19,439 nt of DNA, taken from contig JAFQEB010000005.1 in assembly GCA_017399225.1 (NCBI GenBank), forward strand, positions 1 through 19,439, given 5' to 3'. Source of the stretch: Clostridia bacterium. GTDB lineage: Bacteria > Bacillota_A > Clostridia > Christensenellales > Aristaeellaceae. Under the pieces are notes generated by a model. That model saw nothing but the letters and a program-made list of their open reading frames with translations, searched no databases and was not told where the DNA came from. Below are positions 1 to 5,503 of the stretch, piece after piece (within the stretch, counting starts at the first letter, position 1; each line of letters begins with the position of its first letter). A program made the position numbers and the translations under genes.

Positions 1-647
1 AGCATCTCCAGATCGTTCTGACTGTCGCCGAAAGCCATTGACTGTGATGCATCCAGCCCAAAGTGCTCAAGCACTTTGGTAATGGCAGTTCCCTTGCCGC
101 TGGACGCGGGAATCACATCGACCGCGCGATCCCAGGAGACAGCGATCTTAACGCCCTGCGCGCCCCTGATGATAGCCGGATGCTCCGCTTCCCGGCAGCC
201 CAGCAGGATCTGATACACATCCTCCCGGCAAGCCGCATCAAAATCCGGTGCGACGGTCAGTTCAAGCTTAGCCAGGCGGTAGTAATCCGCCAGATCAGGA
301 TCCCAGCCATTGGCTGCCAGACGATTCCGGGTAGCAACCGAAACAGGGCGGCCTATTCCTGCTGCATTTCTGATGACCTGTGCCACATCCGCCTCTTCAA
401 TGGGATTGCTGTGGAGAATCTCGCTTCCTGCATAACACAATGAACCGTTATAGGTGCAGTAAGCATCAAACCTCAGCGGCCCGAAATCCGGCACCTCGGA
501 GGGTGCCCTGCCGGTGGAGATACAGATCTTGATTCCCCGTTCTTTCAGGCGAGTCAACGCTAAAATCGTTTTATCCGAAATCATCCCGGATTCGGGGTCC
601 ACCAGCGTGCCATCAATATCAAAGAAAATGATTTTTACAGGAATCAT
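1..647 (-). CDS. HAD-superfamily hydrolase, Cof-type (partial, C-terminus off the window)
   Basis: Reading leftwards from an ATG at 647, the frame stays open to the window edge (215 codons, no stop), so the C-terminus is missing. The protein opens with a hydrophobic strand and the HAD nucleophile motif FFDIDGTLVD (about residues 8-17), followed by the motif-II-like ISTGRAP (about 43-49). Near the end are GKGTAITKVLEHFGL and MAFGDSQNDLEML, the conserved C-terminal signature of Cof-type (class IIB cap) phosphatases, with the metal-binding GDSxND. Family members are cytosolic Mg-dependent phosphatases acting on sugar phosphates, nucleotides or cofactors; the substrate cannot be told here. An AGAGG ribosome site lies just upstream of the ATG. 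It lies about 100 bases downstream of the aldose epimerase gene on the same strand, so joint transcription and a role in sugar metabolism are possible. Base composition is less GC-rich than the right half of the window. Confidence 0.9.
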   Translation of the reverse strand, partial: MIPVKIIFFDIDGTLVDPESGMISDKTILALTRLKERGIKICISTGRAPSEVPDFGPLRFDAYCTYNGSLCYAGSEILHSNPIEEADVAQVIRNAAGIGRPVSVATRNRLAANGWDPDLADYYRLAKLELTVAPDFDAACREDVYQILLGCREAEHPAIIRGAQGVKIAVSWDRAVDVIPASSGKGTAITKVLEHFGLDASQSMAFGDSQNDLEM

Positions 648-701
648 CTGGATTTTTCCTCTTTCTGCGATTTGCCGCGAATAAACGGATGGTGCACGAT
701 T

Positions 702-710
702 TTTATAGCA
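702..710 (-). promoter_or_regulatory. Candidate extended -10 element for the HAD phosphatase
   Basis: On the minus strand the bases read TGCTATAAA, an extended -10 (TGnTATAAT-like) placed about 55 bases before the start codon at 647. I see no convincing -35. This could give the phosphatase its own transcript in addition to read-through from the epimerase gene. It is a weak call based on one motif. Confidence 0.3.
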
Positions 711-746
711 TCACATCGCATGGGGGGTACCTTTATCCCCTTCTCT

Positions 747-1616
747 TCAGCTGTGAAACTCTATGGAATAGGTGATCTCCTGCTTTGCTCCGACGTTCAG
801 GACCTGAATATCCTTCTTCTGGTCGATCGTTCCGGTAAAGCCTTCGTCATCCGCCCGCCCGAACCAGGGTTCCAGGCAGATAAAGGGGCCATCGGGATTG
901 GCCCAAACCGCCAGCATGGGGAAAGCTTCACAGTGCATAGTAACAAAGGGCGTACCATCCGGGCCGGCAATACCCACGGATTGCACCTGGTGATCCTCGA
1001 AGATCCAGGTGTCCGGGATATCCGCCTGCCAAGGAGCAAAGCCATCCCTGATGGGCAGCGTTTTCTTCTGCGGCAGGATATAGCCCATAGCATTGGCGGA
1101 AATGTATTGCAGCTCCGTCTTCCCAGGGAAGAAAAGCAGGCAGTCTTCCTTGCGGACGCCGTCCGGCACCATGAGGCCGGGATGTCCGCCAATGGAAAAG
1201 AACATCTTCTCTTCTCCAAGGTTCTCGATCGTCCATTCAATAGCAAGCTGCTTTCCGGAAAGCCGATGGCAAACGGTAAGCTGAAATTCATAGGGATAAA
1301 TATCCCTTGTCTGCTCGCTATCAGTCAGGCGGTGGGTGACGGATACTTCCGTCTTTTCAGCGCAGGCAAATACCTGATCCCGAGCAAAGCCATGCTGGGT
1401 TTTCATGGTATATTCTTTTTCGCCGATGCGATATTTGCCATCCTTCACCTTTCCCACAAAGGGGAACAGAATGGGGGCATGCCGGTTCCATACAGCAGGA
1501 TCGGCGTTCCAAATACATTCGCGCCCGGCCGTCTTGTCCCACACGCTGATCAATTCGGCTCCAGCGTCTTGAACGGTAACCTTTAAGAATTCATTCTCCA
1601 GTATCTGATTGGCCAT
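747..1616 (-). CDS. Aldose 1-epimerase family protein (LacX-type galactose mutarotase-like)
   Basis: This 289-residue protein has the full length of the LacX-like branch of the aldose 1-epimerase (mutarotase) family, which interconverts alpha and beta anomers of free or modified sugars in the cytosol. Visible family features are the N-terminal ENEFLKVTVQDAGAEL strand pattern, HAPILFPFVGKVKDG (46-60), and QHGFARD (74-80), whose His75 matches the first catalytic histidine. GGHPG (143-147) supplies the second histidine, His145, and ICLEPWFGRAD (246-256) places the catalytic glutamate at Glu249. No signal peptide is seen. The ATG at 1616 is preceded by a GGGGGA ribosome site and a near-consensus promoter. 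It is followed at a 100-base distance by a HAD phosphatase on the same strand, which suggests a small sugar-handling unit. The exact substrate cannot be read from sequence. Confidence 0.93.
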   Translation of the reverse strand: MANQILENEFLKVTVQDAGAELISVWDKTAGRECIWNADPAVWNRHAPILFPFVGKVKDGKYRIGEKEYTMKTQHGFARDQVFACAEKTEVSVTHRLTDSEQTRDIYPYEFQLTVCHRLSGKQLAIEWTIENLGEEKMFFSIGGHPGLMVPDGVRKEDCLLFFPGKTELQYISANAMGYILPQKKTLPIRDGFAPWQADIPDTWIFEDHQVQSVGIAGPDGTPFVTMHCEAFPMLAVWANPDGPFICLEPWFGRADDEGFTGTIDQKKDIQVLNVGAKQEITYSIEFHS

Positions 1617-1664
1617 AGTACATTTTCCCCCAAGTCACTTATTTGACGACATGCTTCTGCCCCT

Positions 1665-1693
1665 ATTATAATATAAGATGCAGCCGTAATCAA
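1665..1693 (-). promoter_or_regulatory. Sigma-A-type promoter of the aldose epimerase gene
   Basis: On the minus strand TTGATT (1693-1688) is separated by exactly 17 bases from a perfect TATAAT (1670-1665). Transcription would begin near 1657, giving a leader of about 40 bases that contains the GGGGGA ribosome site of the epimerase gene. Confidence 0.75.
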
Positions 1694-1838
1694 GCATTCC
1701 ATGGCCGGTGGAGTAATTCTACTGTATAGCGCTGGACAACTTGACTTTACGCATACGTATAGCAAGGAGCAACGCATCTTAATAACACCATCCCGCAAAC
1801 CCGGACCATACTGGATCATCAAAAAATGCTCAGCAGAA

Positions 1839-2012
1839 TCATTCTGGCGGAAATTTTCTGTTTTCAAGCATCGCTGTATAGTCCAGCGGCATTTCGTTAA
1901 GTGTATCATTGCTTGGAATGGAATCATCTTCAACTGCATTCTGCATTTGAACAATGAGGGGTATAAGATGCCGATCAAGAAGCTTGCCATAAGAATGGCT
2001 GGGATTACACCG
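1839..2012 (-). pseudogene. Coding-like remnant, C-terminal piece of an unknown protein
   Basis: In one minus-strand frame about 55 codons look protein-like. They begin around SYGKLLDRHLIPLIVQMQN and end with LENRKFPPE and a TGA at 1841-1839. Upstream of about 2012 the same frame loses protein character and runs through a terminator hairpin, and no start codon with a ribosome site is visible. I read it as the surviving C-terminal end of a broken gene. The family is not recognised, and the possibility that it is chance open frame remains. Confidence 0.3.
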
Positions 2013-2043
2013 GTACTTCGAAATGAGAAGATTGCAGCAATCT

Positions 2044-2086
2044 AAAAATGCCCGCCATGAAGCAGAGAAGTCTGCCTCATGGCGGG
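2044..2086 (-). terminator. Rho-independent terminator (minus strand)
   Basis: CCCGCCATGA (2051-2060) pairs perfectly with TCATGGCGGG (2077-2086). The inner arms GCAGA and TCTGC (2062-2066, 2071-2075) close a GAAG loop after one A/C mismatch. On the minus strand the stem is followed two bases later by five T. It stands 8 bases beyond the stop codon of the broken frame at 2095-2400, evidence that this was once a real minus-strand gene. Confidence 0.85.
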
Positions 2087-2094
2087 TAATTCGT

Positions 2095-2400
2095 TTACCG
2101 TTCAGGTGTATCTTTGTGATGGTTAGGGGCAGAAGGCGTTTTCTTTTCAGCATGCTTGAGAAACTCCCGAATGGATGTGGGCTGTGTTGCTTCGCCGAGC
2201 CATGCAGCAACATCCTGCTGGCTTTCCCGTACCAACTGCGCACTGTAGTGCTTCCCATATGCCTGCTGCAATCATGCAGCCGCCGCAGCAACAGCATCGG
2301 TGTGGATCTTTTGCTGGTCTGCTTCCGTTGCCTGACTCTGCAGCTGCTTGTACTGCTGCAATGTCCCATCCAGCTCAACTGAATATTCTCTGGCACATAA
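2095..2400 (-). pseudogene. Broken gene remnant with an internal stop, possibly from a mobile element
   Basis: Starting after an in-frame TGA at about 2401-2403, the minus strand encodes a hydrophilic, helix-rich segment (REYSVELDGTLQQYKQLQ, then a run of alanines). It is interrupted by one TGA near 2270 and continues in the same frame with LQQAYGKHYSAQLVRESQQD and a Lys/Pro-rich tail to a TAA at 2097-2095. A strong terminator follows at once. The coding character on both sides of the stop, the shared frame and the terminator indicate the C-terminal end of a former gene. The Gln-rich helical composition is reminiscent of C-terminal tails of mobilisation proteins, but I cannot assign a family. 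Confidence 0.5.
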
Positions 2401-2523
2401 TCAACTCAATTTGTGATGCACACGCGCAGGGGTCAGATTTTCCTTGCGCGTAGTTTGTCTTTCACAAAGGTTCTTGGTGATATAAGTACATTCACTTGCT
2501 CGCAATCGCAATCAATATGGCAT

Positions 2524-2554
2524 AGGGCTCAGGCACATATTGCACCTGAGCCCT
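2524..2554. repeat. Perfect 10-bp inverted repeat with 11-base loop
   Basis: AGGGCTCAGG (2524-2533) is the exact reverse complement of CCTGAGCCCT (2545-2554), with an 11-base AT-rich spacer. Neither strand has a T run directly after the stem, so a simple terminator is unlikely. It lies about 140 bases inside the presumed element edge marked by the tRNA fragment. A protein-binding or recombination site, or a relic of an attenuator, are options. Confidence 0.5.
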
Positions 2555-2693
2555 CCATAAACTGCATTTTGCCACTCCCACTAACGTCATCATTTATCTA
2601 TCGCCCTCACACCATTTTCCTTCTGATTTAATCATAATTTTCGTACTAACCAGCGCGTTCTTTCGTTATTCGTACATAACCTTTTGCCACAGT

Positions 2694-2734
2694 TCATACC
2701 CGGCAGGTCATAGGTTCGAATCCTATTTGAGCCA
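2694..2734 (+). other. tRNA 3'-end fragment (tRNA-Met-like), probable integration attachment site
   Basis: The bases contain a complete T-arm: ATAGG (2710-2714), loop TTCGAAT (2715-2721), CCTAT (2722-2726). The 3' acceptor strand TTGAGCC (2727-2733) and a discriminator A follow. Before the T-arm, TTCATACCCGG followed by CAGGTC matches the right half of the anticodon loop/stem and variable loop of a bacterial tRNA with CAT anticodon, with one loop base apparently lost. The 5' acceptor, D-arm and left anticodon stem are absent, so it is not a functional tRNA. CCA is not encoded. A native-looking terminator follows at 2742. Such a 3' duplicate marks the distal end of an element inserted into a tRNA gene, with the element on the left (5') side. 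Confidence 0.7.
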
Positions 2735-2741
2735 CACGATA

Positions 2742-2771
2742 ACGCAGATTGAAAGATCTGCGTCTTTTGTT
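2742..2771 (+). terminator. Terminator originally serving the tRNA
   Basis: ACGCAGAT (2742-2749) and ATCTGCGT (2756-2763) form a perfect 8-bp stem with a 6-base loop, followed by CTTTTGTTGT. It sits 7 bases after the tRNA fragment, as expected for the terminator of the original tRNA transcript. This supports native chromosome starting here. Confidence 0.75.
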
Positions 2772-2790
2772 GTCTCCCCTTCCCCCCGCA

Positions 2791-2824
2791 CAAAAACAGC
2801 AGCCGTCATCGCAACGGCTGCTGT
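2791..2824 (-). terminator. Terminator of the MarR-family gene
   Basis: ACAGCAGCCGT (2796-2806) pairs with ACGGCTGCTGT (2814-2824) around a 7-base loop. On the minus strand the stem runs directly into TTTTTGTG. It begins 15 bases past the stop codon of the MarR gene. Confidence 0.85.
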
Positions 2825-2838
2825 GTGCTGTAAGCAAA

Positions 2839-3309
2839 TCAGTTGTTGTCATCCGAGAGGATCTTGCCCATGCTGATCAGGCAGGCCAGAGCATTGTTCA
2901 GGCGCTTGGCATCGCTGGCGTTGATGGATTCCGGCCACTCCGCCACCTGCTCGGCAATGCTGCTCTTGATATTCTCTGCCATCTCCACACCGGCGGGCAG
3001 CAGCTCCACATTCACCACGCGACGATCCTTCGTGCTGCGGATCCTCTCCAGCAGGCCGCGCTCATTCAGCGCATCCAGCAGCGGGGTGATGTTGGGCTTG
3101 GCGATGCCGAGGTTCTTGCTGATCTCACCAATGGTCATGCTTCTGCCGGAAAGCATACACAGGATCTGTACATGAGAAAAAGGCATGTCAAACTTGCGGG
3201 TGATCTGCTCTACGCGGACCAGACGCTTGGGCAGCAGAGGAAGCGCCTCGAAGAGATTCCCTGTGATCGCATCCAGCAGAGAGCTGTCTTCTGTCCAGTT
3301 CTTCGCCAT
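2839..3309 (-). CDS. MarR-family transcriptional regulator
   Basis: This 156-residue protein has normal MarR length. The winged helix-turn-helix spans about residues 44-108: FSHVQILCML, then MTIGEISKNLGIAKPNITPL as helix-turn-helix, and the wing ERIRSTKDRRVVNVEL with the typical DRR motif and basic tip. Helices at the N-terminus (about 10-40) and C-terminus (about 110-152) would form the dimer interface. MarR proteins usually repress their own or adjacent genes and release DNA on binding a small ligand. The ATG at 3309 has a GGAGGAG ribosome site 8 bases upstream. The gene stands alone, with its own promoter, a palindrome in the leader (3345-3362) suggesting autoregulation, and its own terminator. 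No obvious target gene sits beside it in the same transcript, so the ligand and regulon are unknown. Confidence 0.93.
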   Translation of the reverse strand: MAKNWTEDSSLLDAITGNLFEALPLLPKRLVRVEQITRKFDMPFSHVQILCMLSGRSMTIGEISKNLGIAKPNITPLLDALNERGLLERIRSTKDRRVVNVELLPAGVEMAENIKSSIAEQVAEWPESINASDAKRLNNALACLISMGKILSDDNN

Positions 3310-3344
3310 ATGTCAATCTCCTCCATTTGAACAAGCTATATTGA

Positions 3345-3362
3345 TATATCTTTCAAGATATA
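3345..3362. promoter_or_regulatory. Palindromic operator candidate for the MarR protein
   Basis: TATATCTT and AAGATATA form a perfect 8+8 palindrome around a 2-base centre. It lies between the predicted -10 (3375-3380) and the ribosome site of the MarR gene, roughly +5 to +25 of the transcript. AT-rich palindromes in this position are typical MarR autoregulatory operators. That this protein binds here is inferred. Confidence 0.6.
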
Positions 3363-3374
3363 ACGACATTTCAT

Positions 3375-3403
3375 ATCATAACATAGCGATTCACATTATG
3401 CAA
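3375..3403 (-). promoter_or_regulatory. Promoter of the MarR-family gene
   Basis: On the minus strand TTGCAT (3403-3398) and TATGAT (3380-3375) are separated by exactly 17 bases. The palindromic operator candidate is immediately downstream. Confidence 0.65.
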
Positions 3404-3447
3404 CCATTTCTGTACACAAAAACATGTGTTTATATTGTTTGGGTCAT

Positions 3448-4911
3448 TTACATCGCCATCAGCCGCTCCAGCGCCGCCTGAGTCTCTGCCCTTGTCATGA
3501 CAAGGCGCTGCAGCAGCTCATCCATAAAGAATGTCCGGAAGCTCTCCATAAAGGCCGGCAGCGTGATCAGCGCCTCCGAGTGATCGTCATGCAGGTCATA
3601 GCCGGTAAAGGCATCCAGCAGCAGCACGCCCTTTCCTTCATAGAAGGTCACCTCATTGCGCATCTCCGGCAGCCCTTCGCGCAGGAAGTGCACATGGAAG
3701 AACGGGTTTTCCTGCATCTGCTCATACAGCTCCCGGATGAGGCGCCGCCGTTCCTCCGGAGTATAGGCCCGCTGGATGAAGAACTGATCGGCCTGCACGC
3801 CGGTGCGCATGAAGCGCTCCATCGCCGGGAGGCTGTAGACCAGGTGCGTGGGCCGATGCTTCCTGAACACATTGCTGTAGCGCGATTCATGGATCCTCTG
3901 CAGCTGCTCCAGCAGGGTCAGCAGCTCCGGGCCGCTGGCGATACCGGCCTGCTCGAAGCCCTCCATGATGGACTGATACAACATATCCGCAGGCACGCAG
4001 TTGAAATGGATATCCGGCTTCACGCTCAGGATCATGCAGTCCTGCTCCAGCTGGTCGCATTGCTCGGTGTAGTCCACAAAGGCCTCCGGGCCGTCCCCCA
4101 GCCTGACCAGCGGCTTGAGCAGCTCCAGCTGAAAGCGCCAGGTATCCAGCAGCTCCACGATGGGATTACGCGGCCCAGACGCAACCAGCTGAACGAAATG
4201 CACGTCATCATAGCGGATCATCTGATGCCAGACAGGCGCTTTGTTTTTCTCCCTCCGGCACACAAAGATGGCGCTGACGCGGTAGAGCGCCGCCATCTCT
4301 GCCGGGCACCGATCCTCCTCCACCAGCCGCGCATTGTACCAGACCTTGGTCATCAGCGGCAGCACACCCAGGATATTCCCCACCAGCGCTTCATTGCGGA
4401 CGTCAATGTAATGCCGCACGCTGAGCCGCCCCTGATCACCGGCTTCGCCCAGGCATTGGGCCAGCAGTGTCATCAGGTCACGGTCGCAGCAGCCGCAGAG
4501 GATCACCTCCAGTGCCTCCGCATCCGCGCACAGCTCCGTCAGCACCTGGCGCAGGGGCAGCATCCTTCCGTCCGGCTGCTGCGCATTCACCATATACTCG
4601 CGCTGCTCCTGCATATCATGGATCACCCGGAGAAAGGCCAGGTTGCTCAGATACTGCTCCATACCCAGACGCTTGATGCGCAGCGCCGTATCCAGCTCCC
4701 GCCAACAGGCGTCGGGCCATTTTGTGCCGATCCCCTCCCGCAGCGCTGCCAGGAATCGGGCGTCCACCTCCCAGCTCGTTTCTCCCGCGAGGATGCGGAA
4801 CATGCTGTTGCGGCTGCGGAACCCCACCAGCCGCGCCGCCTCAGAGGCGGACATGCCGTTTTCATTCAGCATCCGCTGCAGGCATTCGCCAAAGCTTTCT
4901 TGCCTTTCCAT
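3448..4911 (-). CDS. HTH-domain protein with unrecognised large C-terminal region (putative regulator)
   Basis: The protein has 487 residues. The N-terminal 60 residues look like an XRE/Cro-type helix-turn-helix: SFGECLQRMLNENGMSASEA, then ARLVGFRSRNSMFRILAGET, in which GMSASEAARLVGF and SRNSMFRIL would be the two HTH helices. Residues 60-487 are soluble, helix-rich and mixed in charge. I recognise no ligand-binding, kinase or nuclease signature in them, and there is no membrane segment. The presence of a DNA-binding head and a large unknown body suggests a transcription factor whose sensing domain is undescribed. The start at 4911 follows an AAAGGG site 12 bases upstream; a GAAGG directly abutting the ATG is too close to be the main site. 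It has its own sigma-A-type promoter and no obvious terminator before the MarR promoter region. Confidence 0.75.
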   Translation of the reverse strand: MERQESFGECLQRMLNENGMSASEAARLVGFRSRNSMFRILAGETSWEVDARFLAALREGIGTKWPDACWRELDTALRIKRLGMEQYLSNLAFLRVIHDMQEQREYMVNAQQPDGRMLPLRQVLTELCADAEALEVILCGCCDRDLMTLLAQCLGEAGDQGRLSVRHYIDVRNEALVGNILGVLPLMTKVWYNARLVEEDRCPAEMAALYRVSAIFVCRREKNKAPVWHQMIRYDDVHFVQLVASGPRNPIVELLDTWRFQLELLKPLVRLGDGPEAFVDYTEQCDQLEQDCMILSVKPDIHFNCVPADMLYQSIMEGFEQAGIASGPELLTLLEQLQRIHESRYSNVFRKHRPTHLVYSLPAMERFMRTGVQADQFFIQRAYTPEERRRLIRELYEQMQENPFFHVHFLREGLPEMRNEVTFYEGKGVLLLDAFTGYDLHDDHSEALITLPAFMESFRTFFMDELLQRLVMTRAETQAALERLMAM

Positions 4912-4963
4912 CCTTCATTAAGCCCTTTCGTGTCTTCTGTATAATGTATCCAGAATTTTAAAT

Positions 4964-4992
4964 ATTGTAATATACACCCCTGGAAAAGTCAA
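4964..4992 (-). promoter_or_regulatory. Promoter of the 487-residue HTH gene
   Basis: On the minus strand TTGACT (4992-4987) and TACAAT (4969-4964) are spaced by exactly 17 bases, followed by an AT-rich initially transcribed region. The leader to the start codon at 4911 is about 45 bases. Confidence 0.7.
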
Positions 4993-5125
4993 CCTTGGCC
5001 GGCGTTCACATTAAGCATTCCTCATCCATTTCTAATCTGTTTCGACTGGAATCTCATCTTTCTGCGTGGTAATATCATATACGTAAAGAACGCCGGGGCA
5101 GCCCGGCCGGATATGGAGGATCAAT

Positions 5126-5392
5126 ATGATCGAGCTTCTTGGCACCATCATTGAGTTTGTATTTGAAATCATCGGCATGGCCTTCACCATCGTTTTCGAC
5201 GTGGTCGGCTTTGTCTTCAGCCTGCTGGGCGGTCTGCTTTCCTTCCTGTTTTCCCTGGGCGGCGTGATCCTAGTCATCGTGCTGATCCGCGCTTTCATCA
5301 AGCGCCGCGCCCGGAAGCGTCAGCAGGAGGAGAAGATTTTCTTGGACGCCGACGGCATTGAGTTCACCAGCTTCTACCAGCAGCAGGGCTGA
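5126..5392 (+). CDS. Small membrane protein of unknown function
   Basis: This is an 88-residue protein with GGAGGA (5115-5120) ending five bases before the ATG. Residues 2-57 are almost entirely hydrophobic and predict one long or two short membrane segments, interrupted by the acidic residues E10, E14 and D25 and by glycines. A motif recurs: FVFEIIG (11-17), IVFDVVG (22-28) and SFLFSLGG (39-46). A basic stop-transfer patch KRRARKRQQEEK (59-70) and a short polar tail follow, so the C-terminus is probably cytosolic. No known family is recognised. A GC-rich hairpin (GCCGGG 5092-5097 / CCCGGC 5102-5107) lies in the leader just upstream of the ribosome site, and I found no convincing promoter. 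A strong terminator follows, so it is a separate transcript from the AAA+ operon. Confidence 0.75.
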   Translation: MIELLGTIIEFVFEIIGMAFTIVFDVVGFVFSLLGGLLSFLFSLGGVILVIVLIRAFIKRRARKRQQEEKIFLDADGIEFTSFYQQQG

Positions 5393-5405
5393 TAACGCAC
5401 TGTTT

Positions 5406-5436
5406 GAGGGACGTATACGGCGTCCCTCACTTTTTC
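5406..5436 (+). terminator. Terminator after the small membrane protein gene
   Basis: GAGGGACG (5406-5413) and CGTCCCTC (5421-5428) form an 8-bp stem with a 7-base loop, followed by ACTTTTTCTTTG. It begins 13 bases after the stop codon and separates this gene from the promoter of the next operon. Confidence 0.88.
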
Positions 5437-5437
5437 T

Positions 5438-5466
5438 TTGCCATCGGGCTACAATCATGCTATAAT
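5438..5466 (+). promoter_or_regulatory. Promoter of the AAA+ operon
   Basis: TTGCCA (5438-5443) is followed after exactly 17 bases by a perfect TATAAT (5461-5466). Transcription would start near 5473, about 30 bases before the ATPase start codon. Confidence 0.82.
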
Positions 5467-5503
5467 GGATAAAAACCACCGATACACAGGAGGACGATGA
5501 AAC

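Larger units (their letters stand above)
1617..2838. other. About 1.2 kb without an intact gene: likely decayed edge of an integrated element
   Basis: No intact, recognisable reading frame is present between the epimerase start and the MarR gene. The stretch is less GC-rich than the genes to its right. It holds, from left to right, the epimerase promoter, a minus-strand coding-like remnant ending at 1839, a minus-strand terminator (2044-2086), a second remnant with an internal stop (2095-2400), a perfect 10-bp inverted repeat (2524-2554), a tRNA 3' fragment (2694-2734), and two further terminators. The mixture of broken genes and a tRNA scar is what remains after an integrative element decays. 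No integrase is recognisable. Confidence 0.6.

Noticed and set aside
1701..2045. A 114-codon plus-strand open frame in the decayed stretch
   Set aside because: It has no ribosome site, crosses the epimerase promoter's flank and has no protein-like pattern. Coding character is seen instead on the minus strand at 1839-2012.
2524..2554. Rho-independent terminator
   Set aside because: The stem is perfect but no T run follows on either strand and no gene ends next to it.
2694..2734. A complete functional tRNA gene
   Set aside because: No 5' acceptor strand, D-arm or left anticodon stem is found upstream; only the 3' part can be matched.
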